Assembly (NCBI GenBank): GCA_964605145.1
Contig: CAZSBG010000001.1
Location: forward strand, 62,001 to 126,000
Direction: 5' to 3'
Source of the DNA: CAZSBG01 sp964605145
GTDB lineage: Bacteria; Zhuqueibacterota; Zhuqueibacteria; Thermofontimicrobiales; Thermofontimicrobiaceae
Length of the DNA: 64,000 nucleotides
The translations under genes and the position numbers were made by a program. The notes under the pieces are model-generated. The model made no database searches, was not told the origin of the DNA, and was given only the letters and a program-made list of their open reading frames with translations. Below, piece after piece: positions 1 through 9,381 of the stretch (its first letter is position 1; each line of letters opens with the position of its first letter).

Positions 1-1092
1 TCCTCTTTTTTTGAAAATCATGGTGTAACGCTGTCCGCTAAAAATATGTTCGGCATTGGAATCCTGAATATGAATGACACCCTGTTCAACCATTTGATGA
101 ACGATCTGTTCTCCTATCTCCGTCCGCGTCATGATGTGAGACCAGCCGCCGGCATCATCTTTCAAATCGGAACGCCATTCATCTCCCAAACCCAAATCCG
201 CCAGTTCATTTAGCTGGTCACAACACATGGCACAACGCCTCCGCTCAAAAACATAATGGGAGAACAAAAATTCATCGATGGGATATAAAAAATTATCGCT
301 TCCATCTTTCATTATTGCCCGAAAGCCACAAGGCCAATCGCCATCGCGATACTTAATATTGTGAATTTGTGAGAATTCTTTCACCCCGGCGCGTCGCAGC
401 AAATATTTTGTGGAAGACAGTGTTGGATTAAACCCACAAAAAAGTCCCATCCGAACCACGATTCGTTCTTTCAGCTTTTTCTTGACATTTTCAGCCAACC
501 GCAATCCGTGAAAATGACAGGGAAGGCCGACTATCGCATATTTCCCGTTTTTATCAGCCAGAACATCTTTGATCGCTACATTCATTGGAACCGGCAGGTA
601 TTTGGACTGCTGGGCCGACACCAGGTCTTCTGTATTTCGTGCAATAAACACATCCGGCTCCAAAGGACGTTCATGACTCATTCGGACAACAATCGCGCCG
701 GTGATTTGGCCGCTCTTTAGCATGGCATCGAGAATCGCTGTTGCCACACCGCCGGAAGCGCCGTTATAGCGAATGTCATCGTCCTTGGCATACGCGGTGT
801 AAACGTTCAGATAATTGCCATACAGCTCCTCGTCCGGTATTTTGCCGAATAAATCGAGATTCAATTGATTCAAATCCAGTTCTTCGCCGGGGCAGACCTT
901 TAAACAGATTCCGCAATCGATACATTTTTCATCATCCACAACCGGCAACAATCCCTTTTTGGGATGCTGTTTCATTGTGATGGCATCTGTCGGGCACATA
1001 CCAACGCAGGTGCCACACTGTGTACAGGTGTCATGCTTGACGATTGGTGATATATTTTTTTTGGATACCTGGTCTGTCTTGTTTCTGTTCAT
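1..1092 (-). CDS. FrhB-like coenzyme F420 hydrogenase/dehydrogenase beta-subunit family protein, 3' end cut by window
   Basis: The frame is open from an ATG at 1092 to the window edge (364 codons), so the C-terminus is missing. Two ferredoxin cysteine motifs lie at residues 23-34 (CTQCGTCVGMCP) and 57-68 (CIDCGICLKVCP) and should bind two 4Fe-4S clusters. They are followed by FrhB-type blocks: NGASGG near residue 100, GLPCHFHG, MGLFCGFNP, and a CAMCCD...GDEW segment. In polysaccharide clusters this family accompanies glycosyltransferases and pyruvyl transferases; its reaction there is not established, and a flavin/iron-sulfur redox role is inferred. The first 62 bp overlap the end of the O-antigen ligase gene. 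The only ATG before the first cluster is the one used, so the overlap looks real. Confidence 0.85.
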   Translation of the reverse strand, partial: MNRNKTDQVSKKNISPIVKHDTCTQCGTCVGMCPTDAITMKQHPKKGLLPVVDDEKCIDCGICLKVCPGEELDLNQLNLDLFGKIPDEELYGNYLNVYTAYAKDDDIRYNGASGGVATAILDAMLKSGQITGAIVVRMSHERPLEPDVFIARNTEDLVSAQQSKYLPVPMNVAIKDVLADKNGKYAIVGLPCHFHGLRLAENVKKKLKERIVVRMGLFCGFNPTLSSTKYLLRRAGVKEFSQIHNIKYRDGDWPCGFRAIMKDGSDNFLYPIDEFLFSHYVFERRRCAMCCDQLNELADLGLGDEWRSDLKDDAGGWSHIMTRTEIGEQIVHQMVEQGVIHIQDSNAEHIFSGQRYTMIFKKRG

Positions 1093-2380
1093 TATTTTCC
1101 TTTATCTTCATTTTCATTTTATATTTCATAATGAGTTCATTTTTTCTAATCTGCCTGACAGCAATAGCCAATGCTGCAATAATCCAGAAAAAAACTTTCA
1201 TTCGATAATGTTGATACATCGGTCCGAAATTCACTGCTGCAAGGAACGCAATTTGTCCACCCAGACACCCCAGAGAGACACTGCTCAGGAATGCATCTTT
1301 TAGTTTGGTACCACGGTAAGAAGCCCGGACCGCATAAAAAATGAACCACAGAAAAAACAGCAGGCCGGGGACTCCAGTCTCGACCGCCAATCTCAAATAT
1401 GTATTATGAACCGGGTGCCAAAATGCGAAATAACGAAACGAATGAAACTGGTAATTGTACAATCCCACTCCAAACAAAAAGTGATCCTGAAGCAACCTGA
1501 ATGCCACGTTGAGCATGGTAACGCGATGAGTTCCATCAGCGCCACGCTCGAAACGTCGCTCGATGGTATTCCAAAACACCGCACCAATGACAATGACTGC
1601 AATGAGTACAATGACGATAGCCTTCATCAATCGCGGTGAAATACGGCCGCGCCTGCCAAGCACAAGCACCATAAAAAACATGCTTACAACGAATCCTGCC
1701 CAGGAAGATCGCGAAAGGGAGAAAAATAATCCCCCTAATGACAATAAGGTTACAGAACCATAAATAAATCTTTCGTTTCGCTTCCGCAGAAACATAAACA
1801 ACCCAAGCGCCAGTGGTATCAATAAAATAAGATGCGCTGCATAACGATTCGGACCGTAATATGTACCGACCACCCGGCCAATATTGGACAACATTCGTCC
1901 CATGGACTCTCCGAACTTGTCTAATCCGAGCGGCCCGCCGGTGGCTCGCTGTGCAATGCCAAGCAATCCCTGAATAGCTATCCCCAACATGAGGTAATCA
2001 ACAACGATTTTGAGTTTCACTCTGGTGTCGATTCTGTTAATCATATAAAAATAAATGAGCACGGACTTGATTAGTAAGTACACTGCCAATCCACCCATGA
2101 CCTGAGAAATTGCGAACGCCACACTAATGATTCCCCAAATTACCATCAATGTGGCAGGAACCATGGTTGGGCCGGTGTAAATTCTCCCACGTTGAAATCC
2201 GCGCGTTTTTAAAAACCATGAAAAAAATAACATATACAAAAATATATCACTGGCAAAAACAAGTCGAATAGCCACGAATCGCCCGATACCGAGATTGAAA
2301 GGCAGAAAAAATAAATAGCATCTCAGAAAAAGAAGCTCTTTATCTTTCAATATGTAATTTATTCTTTTATTCAGATTCAT
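1031..2380 (-). CDS. O-antigen ligase / Wzy polymerase family membrane protein
   Basis: This 449-residue polytopic membrane protein has about ten hydrophobic segments. A large loop carries the Wzy_C-type signature HPVHNTYLRLAVETGVPG in the C-terminal third, where ligases and polymerases of PF04932 have their conserved His-Asn and Glu-Gly residues. It would polymerise or transfer lipid-linked glycan on the periplasmic face of the inner membrane. In a locus that also has Wzx, Wza and Wzc homologues, a Wzy polymerase role is the more likely one; sequence alone does not separate ligase from polymerase. The start overlaps the previous gene by 14 bp and the end overlaps the FrhB-like gene by 62 bp, which suggests translational coupling. 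The last ~30 residues are lysine-rich and cytoplasmic. Confidence 0.85.
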   Translation of the reverse strand: MNLNKRINYILKDKELLFLRCYLFFLPFNLGIGRFVAIRLVFASDIFLYMLFFSWFLKTRGFQRGRIYTGPTMVPATLMVIWGIISVAFAISQVMGGLAVYLLIKSVLIYFYMINRIDTRVKLKIVVDYLMLGIAIQGLLGIAQRATGGPLGLDKFGESMGRMLSNIGRVVGTYYGPNRYAAHLILLIPLALGLFMFLRKRNERFIYGSVTLLSLGGLFFSLSRSSWAGFVVSMFFMVLVLGRRGRISPRLMKAIVIVLIAVIVIGAVFWNTIERRFERGADGTHRVTMLNVAFRLLQDHFLFGVGLYNYQFHSFRYFAFWHPVHNTYLRLAVETGVPGLLFFLWFIFYAVRASYRGTKLKDAFLSSVSLGCLGGQIAFLAAVNFGPMYQHYRMKVFFWIIAALAIAVRQIRKNELIMKYKMKMKIKENNEQKQDRPGIQKKYITNRQA

Positions 2381-4076
2381 GCGTCAAAATTTGATAGATG
2401 ACAGTGCCCAAACCATTTTTTTCTTTGTCGAAATATATTAACTTCAATTGTAGCGGAATTCTTTTTCGATCCAGTAAATAACCCAGCGTTGGATAATCTT
2501 CCCGATACCGATCGTTCAGCACAATGTAATCCACATGGCGATATCGAGCGTATTCCAGCACACGCTCGATTGAATTGTGCGGGATTGTTACGGACTCCTT
2601 GATCTCATAATTCCCTGCATAAAATGAAACTGCATGATTTTTCGCCATTATGACCGGGCTGTCAACTCCATGGTCTTTCAGCCACAATCCTGCTTTTTTT
2701 TGTTCAATACAGGGAGCCCACTCGTCGACTGAATCCAGATATTTTCTCATGTGCTTCCCAAATTCGGGTAAAATCGAGGCGCCGACAATGCACAAAATAA
2801 CCAGAACAGAGCTGATCGTACTAATTTGAAACGTTTTACTTTTTCCCCCTAAATTTATTTTTAGTGTTTCGCTCAGCCACTCAATTACCTTATTCGTTCC
2901 AAGTGCCACCCAGATTAAACTTATGGGGATAAGCGGCACAAAATACCGCAGCGTAATGTGAAAAGCAGGGATCAATACAAACCAGAAGAATCCGATGAAA
3001 CTTAACAGGTACAGATTGACCATCGTGCGCTTTTTTGACCAGGGGGTCACAAATAGTCCGATCCCTAACAAAAGAAGCAACGGTACGGTCAGAACTTTGG
3101 TGAGGTCCTCGGTAAAAATTTTATAGTAATTTTCGAAAACTTTTTCAAGGAATGCTGATTTTGCTATTTCAATTTCCGCGTCGCTGTCTTCTTTTATTGC
3201 ATTTAAAAATGTGCCCAGGTGATAAATATCATCCTGTAAAACTCTCTTATTGTCGCTTGATAATGAGTGGTGCGGATCTTCGCTGAACTGATCCTGGTTT
3301 TTCGCATAGATCGCGCCCTGCTGGTTGGCAGCACCTTTAGTACTGATTGTCCATTGGCCGGTTTCTCCTTTCAAATAAAAAAGATAGGGAACTGACATTG
3401 CCAAAAAGCCGACCGTAGAAATCAATAAAATAAGAATATACGAAGTAATTCGTGTTTTTTGAAAAACTTGCCCCAGCAAAACGACAACGATGATTCCGGC
3501 AAATGTGAGGATGAATCCCAAACCTTCCGGTCTTGTTAAGTACGCCATTCCGAAAAAAATCCCGGTAATCGCCGCAAGAACAACATTTTTGTTTTGAATC
3601 GCGTACCATCCGGCAATGATGCCAGAGATTGCCACAAAGCTGTACAGCGCCTCGGTCAACGCATAAATGCTGAAGGTAGCCGAAAAGGTAAAAAAAGCGA
3701 TCAGCAAAGAAGCGCCGTAAGCAGTTCGCTTATCAAATTCTTCTTTTACAAAAAAGAAAACAGGCACTATTATAAAACTTGCACTAAGCACTGAAAGCAA
3801 TTTGCCGGCCAGTTCAAAATTCGGAACAATGTATGAAAACAAAGCAACAGCCAACGGATAAAATGGCGACCAGTAGGTGTGAAGCACATGATTCAATCCG
3901 TTGATGTGACCGCTTGCTGCCAGCTTGAGATAATTCACCTCATCGAATCCCACAGCGTATGCTTTTGTCATGAGAAGGAGACGGAAGCCAATTGCCCCGA
4001 TTATGATGACTGTCAGCCATATATAATCCCGGCCTGTCATATTCTCGTTCAATTTATGTCGCCATTTTTCCGGCAT
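2367..4076 (-). CDS. GT39/ArnT-like membrane glycosyltransferase
   Basis: The 569-residue protein begins with a cytoplasmic tail and a membrane segment near residues 17-36. A short periplasmic loop follows with the acidic motif VGFDEVNY, which fits the catalytic Asp-Glu of the GT-C fold (PMT, ArnT and related families). About eleven further hydrophobic stretches follow, then a soluble C-terminal domain of about 140 residues. Such enzymes transfer a sugar from a polyprenyl-phosphate donor on the periplasmic side. The donor could be made by the DPM1-like GT2 enzymes encoded upstream, which is an inference from context. It sits 21 bp after the DUF1972-type glycosyltransferase. Donor and acceptor are unknown. 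Confidence 0.75.
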   Translation of the reverse strand: MPEKWRHKLNENMTGRDYIWLTVIIIGAIGFRLLLMTKAYAVGFDEVNYLKLAASGHINGLNHVLHTYWSPFYPLAVALFSYIVPNFELAGKLLSVLSASFIIVPVFFFVKEEFDKRTAYGASLLIAFFTFSATFSIYALTEALYSFVAISGIIAGWYAIQNKNVVLAAITGIFFGMAYLTRPEGLGFILTFAGIIVVVLLGQVFQKTRITSYILILLISTVGFLAMSVPYLFYLKGETGQWTISTKGAANQQGAIYAKNQDQFSEDPHHSLSSDNKRVLQDDIYHLGTFLNAIKEDSDAEIEIAKSAFLEKVFENYYKIFTEDLTKVLTVPLLLLLGIGLFVTPWSKKRTMVNLYLLSFIGFFWFVLIPAFHITLRYFVPLIPISLIWVALGTNKVIEWLSETLKINLGGKSKTFQISTISSVLVILCIVGASILPEFGKHMRKYLDSVDEWAPCIEQKKAGLWLKDHGVDSPVIMAKNHAVSFYAGNYEIKESVTIPHNSIERVLEYARYRHVDYIVLNDRYREDYPTLGYLLDRKRIPLQLKLIYFDKEKNGLGTVIYQILTHESE

Positions 4077-4097
4077 TTAGTTCGCTCCAGAAGCAGT

Positions 4098-5204
4098 TTA
4101 TTGACTGTGATTTCCATTCATTTTAAAAAACAGGTCTTCATAACTATCGGTGATCCGGTCCCAGGTGTATGCTTCTTCTATTCGTTTCACAGCTTTGTGT
4201 TTATATTCATCCACCACATCGGGATTATCGACAAGGTATTGCATTTGCTTCTGCAAATCCTCCACATCGCTCGTGTTGAAATACAGCCCGGCATCCCGCA
4301 GCACCTCGGTGTGTTCCGGAACATGATTGGCCAGTACGCAATTCCCGAATCCCATGGCTTCCAGCAGCGCAGGATGCGTCCCTCCGACTTCCGTTGCCTG
4401 TGTGTAAAAATAGGCATTGGATTGAAATTCGCGGTATCCCTTGCCAAACACATACCCGGTGAATATGATCCTCGGATCTTTTGTTTTCTTCAAATCCTGA
4501 ATATATTTCGTGTTGTAAGGCGCGTCGCCTACGACCACGAGATTCAAATCGGTTTTCACATTTTCGAATGCTTTGACCACGAGATGCGCGTTGTTTTCCG
4601 GCTCCAGCCGGCTGACGTACAAAATATATTTTTGCGGCTGCACATTAAATTTTTCCAACACATCAATTGTTTTTTCCTTCTCGGTTGGCGCGCCATAAGG
4701 GATGAATGTCGAAACCTTTTTAAATTTTTGTAAATAGTATTTTTCAATGAAAATCGAATCCGTGACCACCTGGTTCGGAAGAAACGTGGCCAGGCATTCC
4801 GACATCCGATAGAACCATTGTCCCAACACATTCCACTTGCCCCGCTGCCATTCCAGGCCGTCCACATTCAGCGCGACCTTTTTCCCGGTCAGTCGCGGAA
4901 CAAAAGAAAAAACGCTGTTGGCGCTGTTGCAGATCAGCACCACATCGAATTTCCGGAATGTCGCGTGCCCAACGCACACGGCTGTATGCGCAACCGTGTC
5001 AAAATACTTGTGGCTGATTGTGGGGAGAATGACCAGCTTCACTCCTTTGTATACTTTATCTGTGTAATCAATGATGTTCGATCGTCCGTAAACTGTGACC
5101 TCATGTCCTTTTTCAACCAGTCTCGTGGACAGTTCTTCGGCGAATGTTTCGAACCCCCCGTAATTGGCCGGAATGCCACGAATTCCCATAATCGCTATTT
5201 TCAT
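4098..5204 (-). CDS. GT4 glycosyltransferase with DUF1972 N-terminal domain (rhamnosyltransferase-like)
   Basis: This 368-residue soluble protein opens with MKIAIMGIRGIPANYGGFET, the typical N-terminal DUF1972 block of Cps2F/WchF-type rhamnosyltransferases. Its C-terminal half is a GT-B nucleotide-sugar domain with LYVSRLEPENN and the acidic-rich segment EVGGTHPALLEAMGFG. It should act at the cytoplasmic face on the lipid-linked growing repeat unit. The rhamnose assignment is only by family resemblance, and no rml genes are visible in the window to support a dTDP-rhamnose supply. It follows the DegT aminotransferase gene by 12 bp, so the two are probably cotranscribed. Confidence 0.85.
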   Translation of the reverse strand: MKIAIMGIRGIPANYGGFETFAEELSTRLVEKGHEVTVYGRSNIIDYTDKVYKGVKLVILPTISHKYFDTVAHTAVCVGHATFRKFDVVLICNSANSVFSFVPRLTGKKVALNVDGLEWQRGKWNVLGQWFYRMSECLATFLPNQVVTDSIFIEKYYLQKFKKVSTFIPYGAPTEKEKTIDVLEKFNVQPQKYILYVSRLEPENNAHLVVKAFENVKTDLNLVVVGDAPYNTKYIQDLKKTKDPRIIFTGYVFGKGYREFQSNAYFYTQATEVGGTHPALLEAMGFGNCVLANHVPEHTEVLRDAGLYFNTSDVEDLQKQMQYLVDNPDVVDEYKHKAVKRIEEAYTWDRITDSYEDLFFKMNGNHSQ

Positions 5205-5216
5205 AATTCCCGCTGT

Positions 5217-6359
5217 TTAATTTAAAGATACAAATTGTTTGATCTGATTTACAACCGTTGCCACATCCTCCTCTGTCATTGCCGGGTAAAGTGGCAGGGT
5301 CACCTCTCGTGAGGCAATATCCTCTGTTTTCTCCAGACTATTCTTTCCATTCCATAATTTCTGATGATATGAAAACTGGTGAATTGGAGGATAATGAATG
5401 CTGGTTTGAATTCCTCCTCCTTTTAAAAACTCCATAAATTTTTGCCTATCCATTTTTCTATCGACTAAAATCGGATAGATGTGATACGACGACGTCCCAA
5501 AATGACCATCGAACGGCCTTGTCACGCCATCAACATCCCGAAGCAATTCATGATATTTTCGAACCAGCGCTTCTCGCTTCTTATTTTTTTCCCCCAGCTT
5601 TTTCAATTGAACAAGACCAATGGCCGCCGCAATTTCCGATGTACGGTAGTTAAAGCCTAAATCGACCACATCGTATGTGTAGGCGTGTCCTTTGAAACGA
5701 TCCAGGGTCAGCGTTGTCATCCCGTGCGAGCGAATGAGCCGAAGCTTTTTTGCAATTTCGTCTTCGTCCGTGGTCAGCATGCCGCCTTCGCCGGTGGCGA
5801 GATTTTTATTGGAAAAGAAACTGAAGCTCCCGCATGTACCGAACGTGCCGCACATCTTTTTCCCGATGCCGGCGCCGGGCGCGTGGGCCACATCTTCCAG
5901 CACGATTAAATTATGCCGCTGCGCGACACTCAGAATCCTGGCCATGTCGCAGGGATAGCCGGCATAATGAACGACCAGAATGGCTTTTGTTTTCGGCGTT
6001 ATCTTTTTCTCGATATCGGCCGGAGAAACATTTAAATCGGTCTCGCTTGTGATGTCCGCAAATACAGGGGTCGCGCCGGTGTACAGCACTGAATTTGCCG
6101 TGGCGACAAAAGTCAGCGAAGGCAAAATCACTTCGTCGCCGGGACCGATTCCTGCGGCGACATTTGCCAGATGCAGCGCAGTGGTGCCGTTGGAAACCGC
6201 AAAAGCGTGTTTGCTCCCTACCAGATCACAAAATTTCTGTTCGAATTTTCGTGTCACCTCACCCATGGTCAGCCATTTCGAGGCCAACACTTTGGTAACT
6301 TCCTGAATTTCCTCTTGTCCGATGTCGCTGTCAAACAGCGGTATTTTCCATTGACTCAT
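5217..6359 (-). CDS. DegT/DnrJ/EryC1/StrS-family PLP sugar aminotransferase
   Basis: The protein is a 380-residue fold-type I PLP enzyme. GSFSFFSNKNLATGEGGM contains the Schiff-base lysine of the family, and DVAHAPGA is the cofactor-binding Asp region. Relatives transaminate 4-keto or 3-keto nucleotide sugars, using glutamate, to make amino sugars for surface glycans. The substrate may come from the dehydratase-like SDR at 10100-11089, which is an inference from co-occurrence. I place the start at 6359 (MSQWKIP) because the minus strand reads GGAG seven bases upstream. An in-frame ATG at 6374 overlaps the previous stop as ATGA but has no ribosome site. Confidence 0.9.
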   Translation of the reverse strand: MSQWKIPLFDSDIGQEEIQEVTKVLASKWLTMGEVTRKFEQKFCDLVGSKHAFAVSNGTTALHLANVAAGIGPGDEVILPSLTFVATANSVLYTGATPVFADITSETDLNVSPADIEKKITPKTKAILVVHYAGYPCDMARILSVAQRHNLIVLEDVAHAPGAGIGKKMCGTFGTCGSFSFFSNKNLATGEGGMLTTDEDEIAKKLRLIRSHGMTTLTLDRFKGHAYTYDVVDLGFNYRTSEIAAAIGLVQLKKLGEKNKKREALVRKYHELLRDVDGVTRPFDGHFGTSSYHIYPILVDRKMDRQKFMEFLKGGGIQTSIHYPPIHQFSYHQKLWNGKNSLEKTEDIASREVTLPLYPAMTEEDVATVVNQIKQFVSLN

Positions 6360-6370
6360 TGCTGCTCCGT

Positions 6371-8314
6371 TCATTCAATAGTGATGTCAAACAAATGTGT
6401 GAACTGATTTTCTGCTGAATCCGATTTTATTTTTACCTTTACTTCGTATGTCCCTGGTTTTATTTCCGCCGGAATATCACTGAAAATTTCATCCCGAACT
6501 ATTCGGTCCGATTCCCAGTTCGAGGTTGGGAAAGCCCCGAAAACCGGTCCATGCTCGATCAAAAATTTCTGTCCGTTCTGCTGATTTTCAATTTTATAAA
6601 TAAACTGGAAATCTGTTTCAACTCTTTGGCTCACTTCCCAGAAACATGTAAAATGAATCCCTCGCTGCCATTCAATATCCCCGAATTTTTCCAATTCAAC
6701 ATAATACCGAAGTTGCTCGAATGTATTGAATCCAACGCAATCAAGGCTTGCCGAGACATCCGCGCTCAACCGGTTATTTATATCATTTCCATCGGAATAA
6801 GCAAGCTTTTCAAGTCCATTTTTATAATCCGCATTTTTTTTGAAAAGAGCCACGCCATCTTCGTATTGCATAATGCCATATTCTTTGTTCGACAATACTT
6901 TTCGGATGGAATCGTTATCTGCCCAGAAAAATGGCAGGTGGAACGTTGTCCGTGATATCAGCGTTACTTTAGGTGCATAAAAATCGTAAAGCACATAATC
7001 CGCATCATAGGCATGATCGTTGAATGCGTATAATTCGTGCCGCTCAGCAGCGTGAACCGCCAATCTCGAATCTGCGGACAGCGATGCTTCCTGCGGGATC
7101 TGTTCGATGATCTTCTTTATCACCCGATGATGGTCAGTGATTTTCCATTTCCCCGCATCAAATGCATTGGATTTGATGAAGAAGAAAACACCTGAGCTCA
7201 GCAGGATGAAAACAGGTGCCGCTTTCAACCACGTCCCGCTTTTTGGGTATTTCAATCGAAAATAATACTTAACATTTTTTAACCCATAAATCGCTGAAAT
7301 AAAGATAAATGGCGCGATGGTCGCGCTGTAATAGTGTTCCACGTCGTGCGTGTAATAATAACTGCTGATCAAATTAATAGCGAATATGGGCGCTGCTATG
7401 AGCAACGTGGTTGGACTAAACCAACTGAAAAACAGCACAGGACCAAACAGAAAAATGAAATATCGAATGTTATACTTTTTGGCCAGAAATTTCACCAGGT
7501 ATAATGGATCATCTTTGATATTCGCCAGATGATCCCAGTGAGATTCCGCGCCTTCCATGATGATAAATTCCGGCAAACCCAGCATGGAACGAATCGCCAT
7601 GCGCTCAAACCAGATAAAAAACCAGGAGAAACCGACAATCGCGACGATTACACCGAGCTTCTTTTCTTTCAAAATAAAGAATGCGTAAATTCCCATCATA
7701 AATATGAGCAGCGCCGAATCCTCCCTGCAGGAGATAGCGATCACTGCAAACAGGGCAAACAATCCGATTTTTCTTTTCTGCAGGTAATAAAACGCGAACA
7801 GTAAAAACGGGGCCGCAAACGTCACGCCATGCACATCAAAAAGATTGGCATTCTGAATTGCAGGGTATAGCAGGTAGCTGAGCGAAAACACCAACGCGGC
7901 GAAACTGTTTTTCAGCTTATCCTGAGCTAATCGGAAGACAGGAATGGCTCCCAATGATACAATCATTGTTTGCAGAATCAACAGCGTGTATGGATGTGAA
8001 AACACCCGGTAAACCACCGCAATGGGCAGGTAAATAAATTCCCAGTGCGCCATCCAGAAACGCATCATGGGTTTGCCCATATTCACACTTTCCTGGAGAA
8101 TCCAGCCCTGACTCGTGTTCCAAACCGTTTGGATCATAATGCCCAGGTCATACACTGACGCCGAAAAACTTTCATAGCGAATAATCGAAAGATAGCTGAA
8201 TACGACTGAATAAATTCCAACGGCCGCCAGCATGAAATAAAAATAAGCGGGATCATGCCCCGTTGAGATTTGAGAATTCCGGTTGGAATTTTTATGATTG
8301 AACTTTCTCTTCAA
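6371..8314 (-). CDS. DUF2079 family integral membrane protein
   Basis: This 647-residue protein has about ten hydrophobic segments in its first 390 residues, then a soluble C-terminal region of about 250 residues. The N-terminal blocks SASVYDLGIMIQTVWNT and MRFWMAHWEFIYLPIAVVYR match what I know of the DUF2079 family, which resembles GT-C transferases in topology. No reaction is established for the family. The C-terminal domain has a PEDGVALF-like region and then a beta-rich stretch with FTCFWEV and GTYEVKVKIK, suggesting an immunoglobulin-like or jelly-roll extracytoplasmic domain. It may be a lipid-linked sugar transferase, but that is inference. It lies between the UPF0104 protein and the aminotransferase in one transcription unit. 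Confidence 0.7.
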   Translation of the reverse strand: MKRKFNHKNSNRNSQISTGHDPAYFYFMLAAVGIYSVVFSYLSIIRYESFSASVYDLGIMIQTVWNTSQGWILQESVNMGKPMMRFWMAHWEFIYLPIAVVYRVFSHPYTLLILQTMIVSLGAIPVFRLAQDKLKNSFAALVFSLSYLLYPAIQNANLFDVHGVTFAAPFLLFAFYYLQKRKIGLFALFAVIAISCREDSALLIFMMGIYAFFILKEKKLGVIVAIVGFSWFFIWFERMAIRSMLGLPEFIIMEGAESHWDHLANIKDDPLYLVKFLAKKYNIRYFIFLFGPVLFFSWFSPTTLLIAAPIFAINLISSYYYTHDVEHYYSATIAPFIFISAIYGLKNVKYYFRLKYPKSGTWLKAAPVFILLSSGVFFFIKSNAFDAGKWKITDHHRVIKKIIEQIPQEASLSADSRLAVHAAERHELYAFNDHAYDADYVLYDFYAPKVTLISRTTFHLPFFWADNDSIRKVLSNKEYGIMQYEDGVALFKKNADYKNGLEKLAYSDGNDINNRLSADVSASLDCVGFNTFEQLRYYVELEKFGDIEWQRGIHFTCFWEVSQRVETDFQFIYKIENQQNGQKFLIEHGPVFGAFPTSNWESDRIVRDEIFSDIPAEIKPGTYEVKVKIKSDSAENQFTHLFDITIE

Positions 8315-8355
8315 TGCTTTGATATCCTGTGAAACAGATGATTTTTCAATTAGAA

Positions 8356-9375
8356 TTATGGTGACACAACAATCTCACTCTTTTTTTTTGCAACGACTTT
8401 TTCCGAATAGAATCGCTCCAGGAGAAAACAGAGAAACAACGATAAATAGGTGACCAACCTCATAATCAGGATGGCCAAAAATGCAATTCCGCCCAGGCCG
8501 TAATAGAAATCATACAATCCATAAATTGTGATTTCCCGAACACCCACGCCGCCGGGGAAGGGTGAAATCAATCCGATAAAATTGGTGACTGTCCCGGCAA
8601 AAATGACAAATGTTAAATCCACTTCAGGGTGTCCCAGTGTGGTAACGACCATCCAGAAAACATAATAGCTGATGATTAAATTGACAATGGATATTATATA
8701 ACTGTATGCCAAATAATCTTTCCGCCTTGAGGTGAGCCGGATCGCTTCGACAAATTTGTGGAAGAAATCCACAGATTTGAGTTTTCGTTTAAAGAGAAAA
8801 CCGGCAATCACCAAAAAGAGCACAATGCCAACGCCAATGAAAATATTGGTGACTACTCCCTGATTCCCGGCGATCTTTGCAGCCGTGGCAGTCAACTTTG
8901 ACAGATGCCCGCCAATGATGACGCTGAATAGCGCAATGGAAATTTCCGACGAATGTTCGATGAAAATTTCCCCCAAAATGGATGGCAGGGATTTTCCCAC
9001 TTCAATGCCTTCCATTTTTTTCAGAAGTACCGCTTTTACCGGCACGCCCAGCTTTCCCGGCATGGTGAAATTCGCTGCCAGCGCGTTGATTGTCACTCTG
9101 AAAATATTCATCAGCGAAATTCTATCTTTAATCGCCAAAACCAGATAATACCAGCGCCAGCCGCGGAAAAAATTCGCGCTCATGGTAAATAACAGCACAA
9201 TAAACAATGTAAAGAAATTTACATTGAGTAGCGTTTCTTTATATTCATCGAGATTTTCGCGATTGTTGTAAATAACCCAAATCAGGCCGCCTAGAATAAG
9301 AACCACGAACACCCAATTTATCAGCTTGCTGAACGTGGATTTTTTTTGCTCTTGTTGTTCTTCCATAAATTGCAC
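8356..9375 (-). CDS. UPF0104 / lysylphosphatidylglycerol synthase TM-region flippase-like protein
   Basis: The 339-residue protein has about eight predicted membrane helices. Family-typical blocks are ANFFRGWRWYYL near residue 65, NALAANFTMPGKLG near 110, and GLISPFPGGVGVREI near 265. Members resemble the membrane half of MprF and are often found next to glycosyltransferases. A lipid or lipid-linked sugar flipping role is commonly proposed but not shown for this protein. The gene lies 6 bp upstream-to-downstream of the nucleotidyltransferase gene end, which places it firmly in the glycan operon. The final 15 residues are lysine-rich and likely cytoplasmic. Confidence 0.8.
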   Translation of the reverse strand: MQFMEEQQEQKKSTFSKLINWVFVVLILGGLIWVIYNNRENLDEYKETLLNVNFFTLFIVLLFTMSANFFRGWRWYYLVLAIKDRISLMNIFRVTINALAANFTMPGKLGVPVKAVLLKKMEGIEVGKSLPSILGEIFIEHSSEISIALFSVIIGGHLSKLTATAAKIAGNQGVVTNIFIGVGIVLFLVIAGFLFKRKLKSVDFFHKFVEAIRLTSRRKDYLAYSYIISIVNLIISYYVFWMVVTTLGHPEVDLTFVIFAGTVTNFIGLISPFPGGVGVREITIYGLYDFYYGLGGIAFLAILIMRLVTYLSLFLCFLLERFYSEKVVAKKKSEIVVSP

Positions 9376-9381
9376 TCGACA

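Noticed and set aside
3879..4733. Long plus-strand open frame of 284 codons
   Set aside because: It is antisense to the GT39-like and DUF1972 genes, has no recognisable domain or ribosome site, and its composition is that of a reverse-strand shadow.
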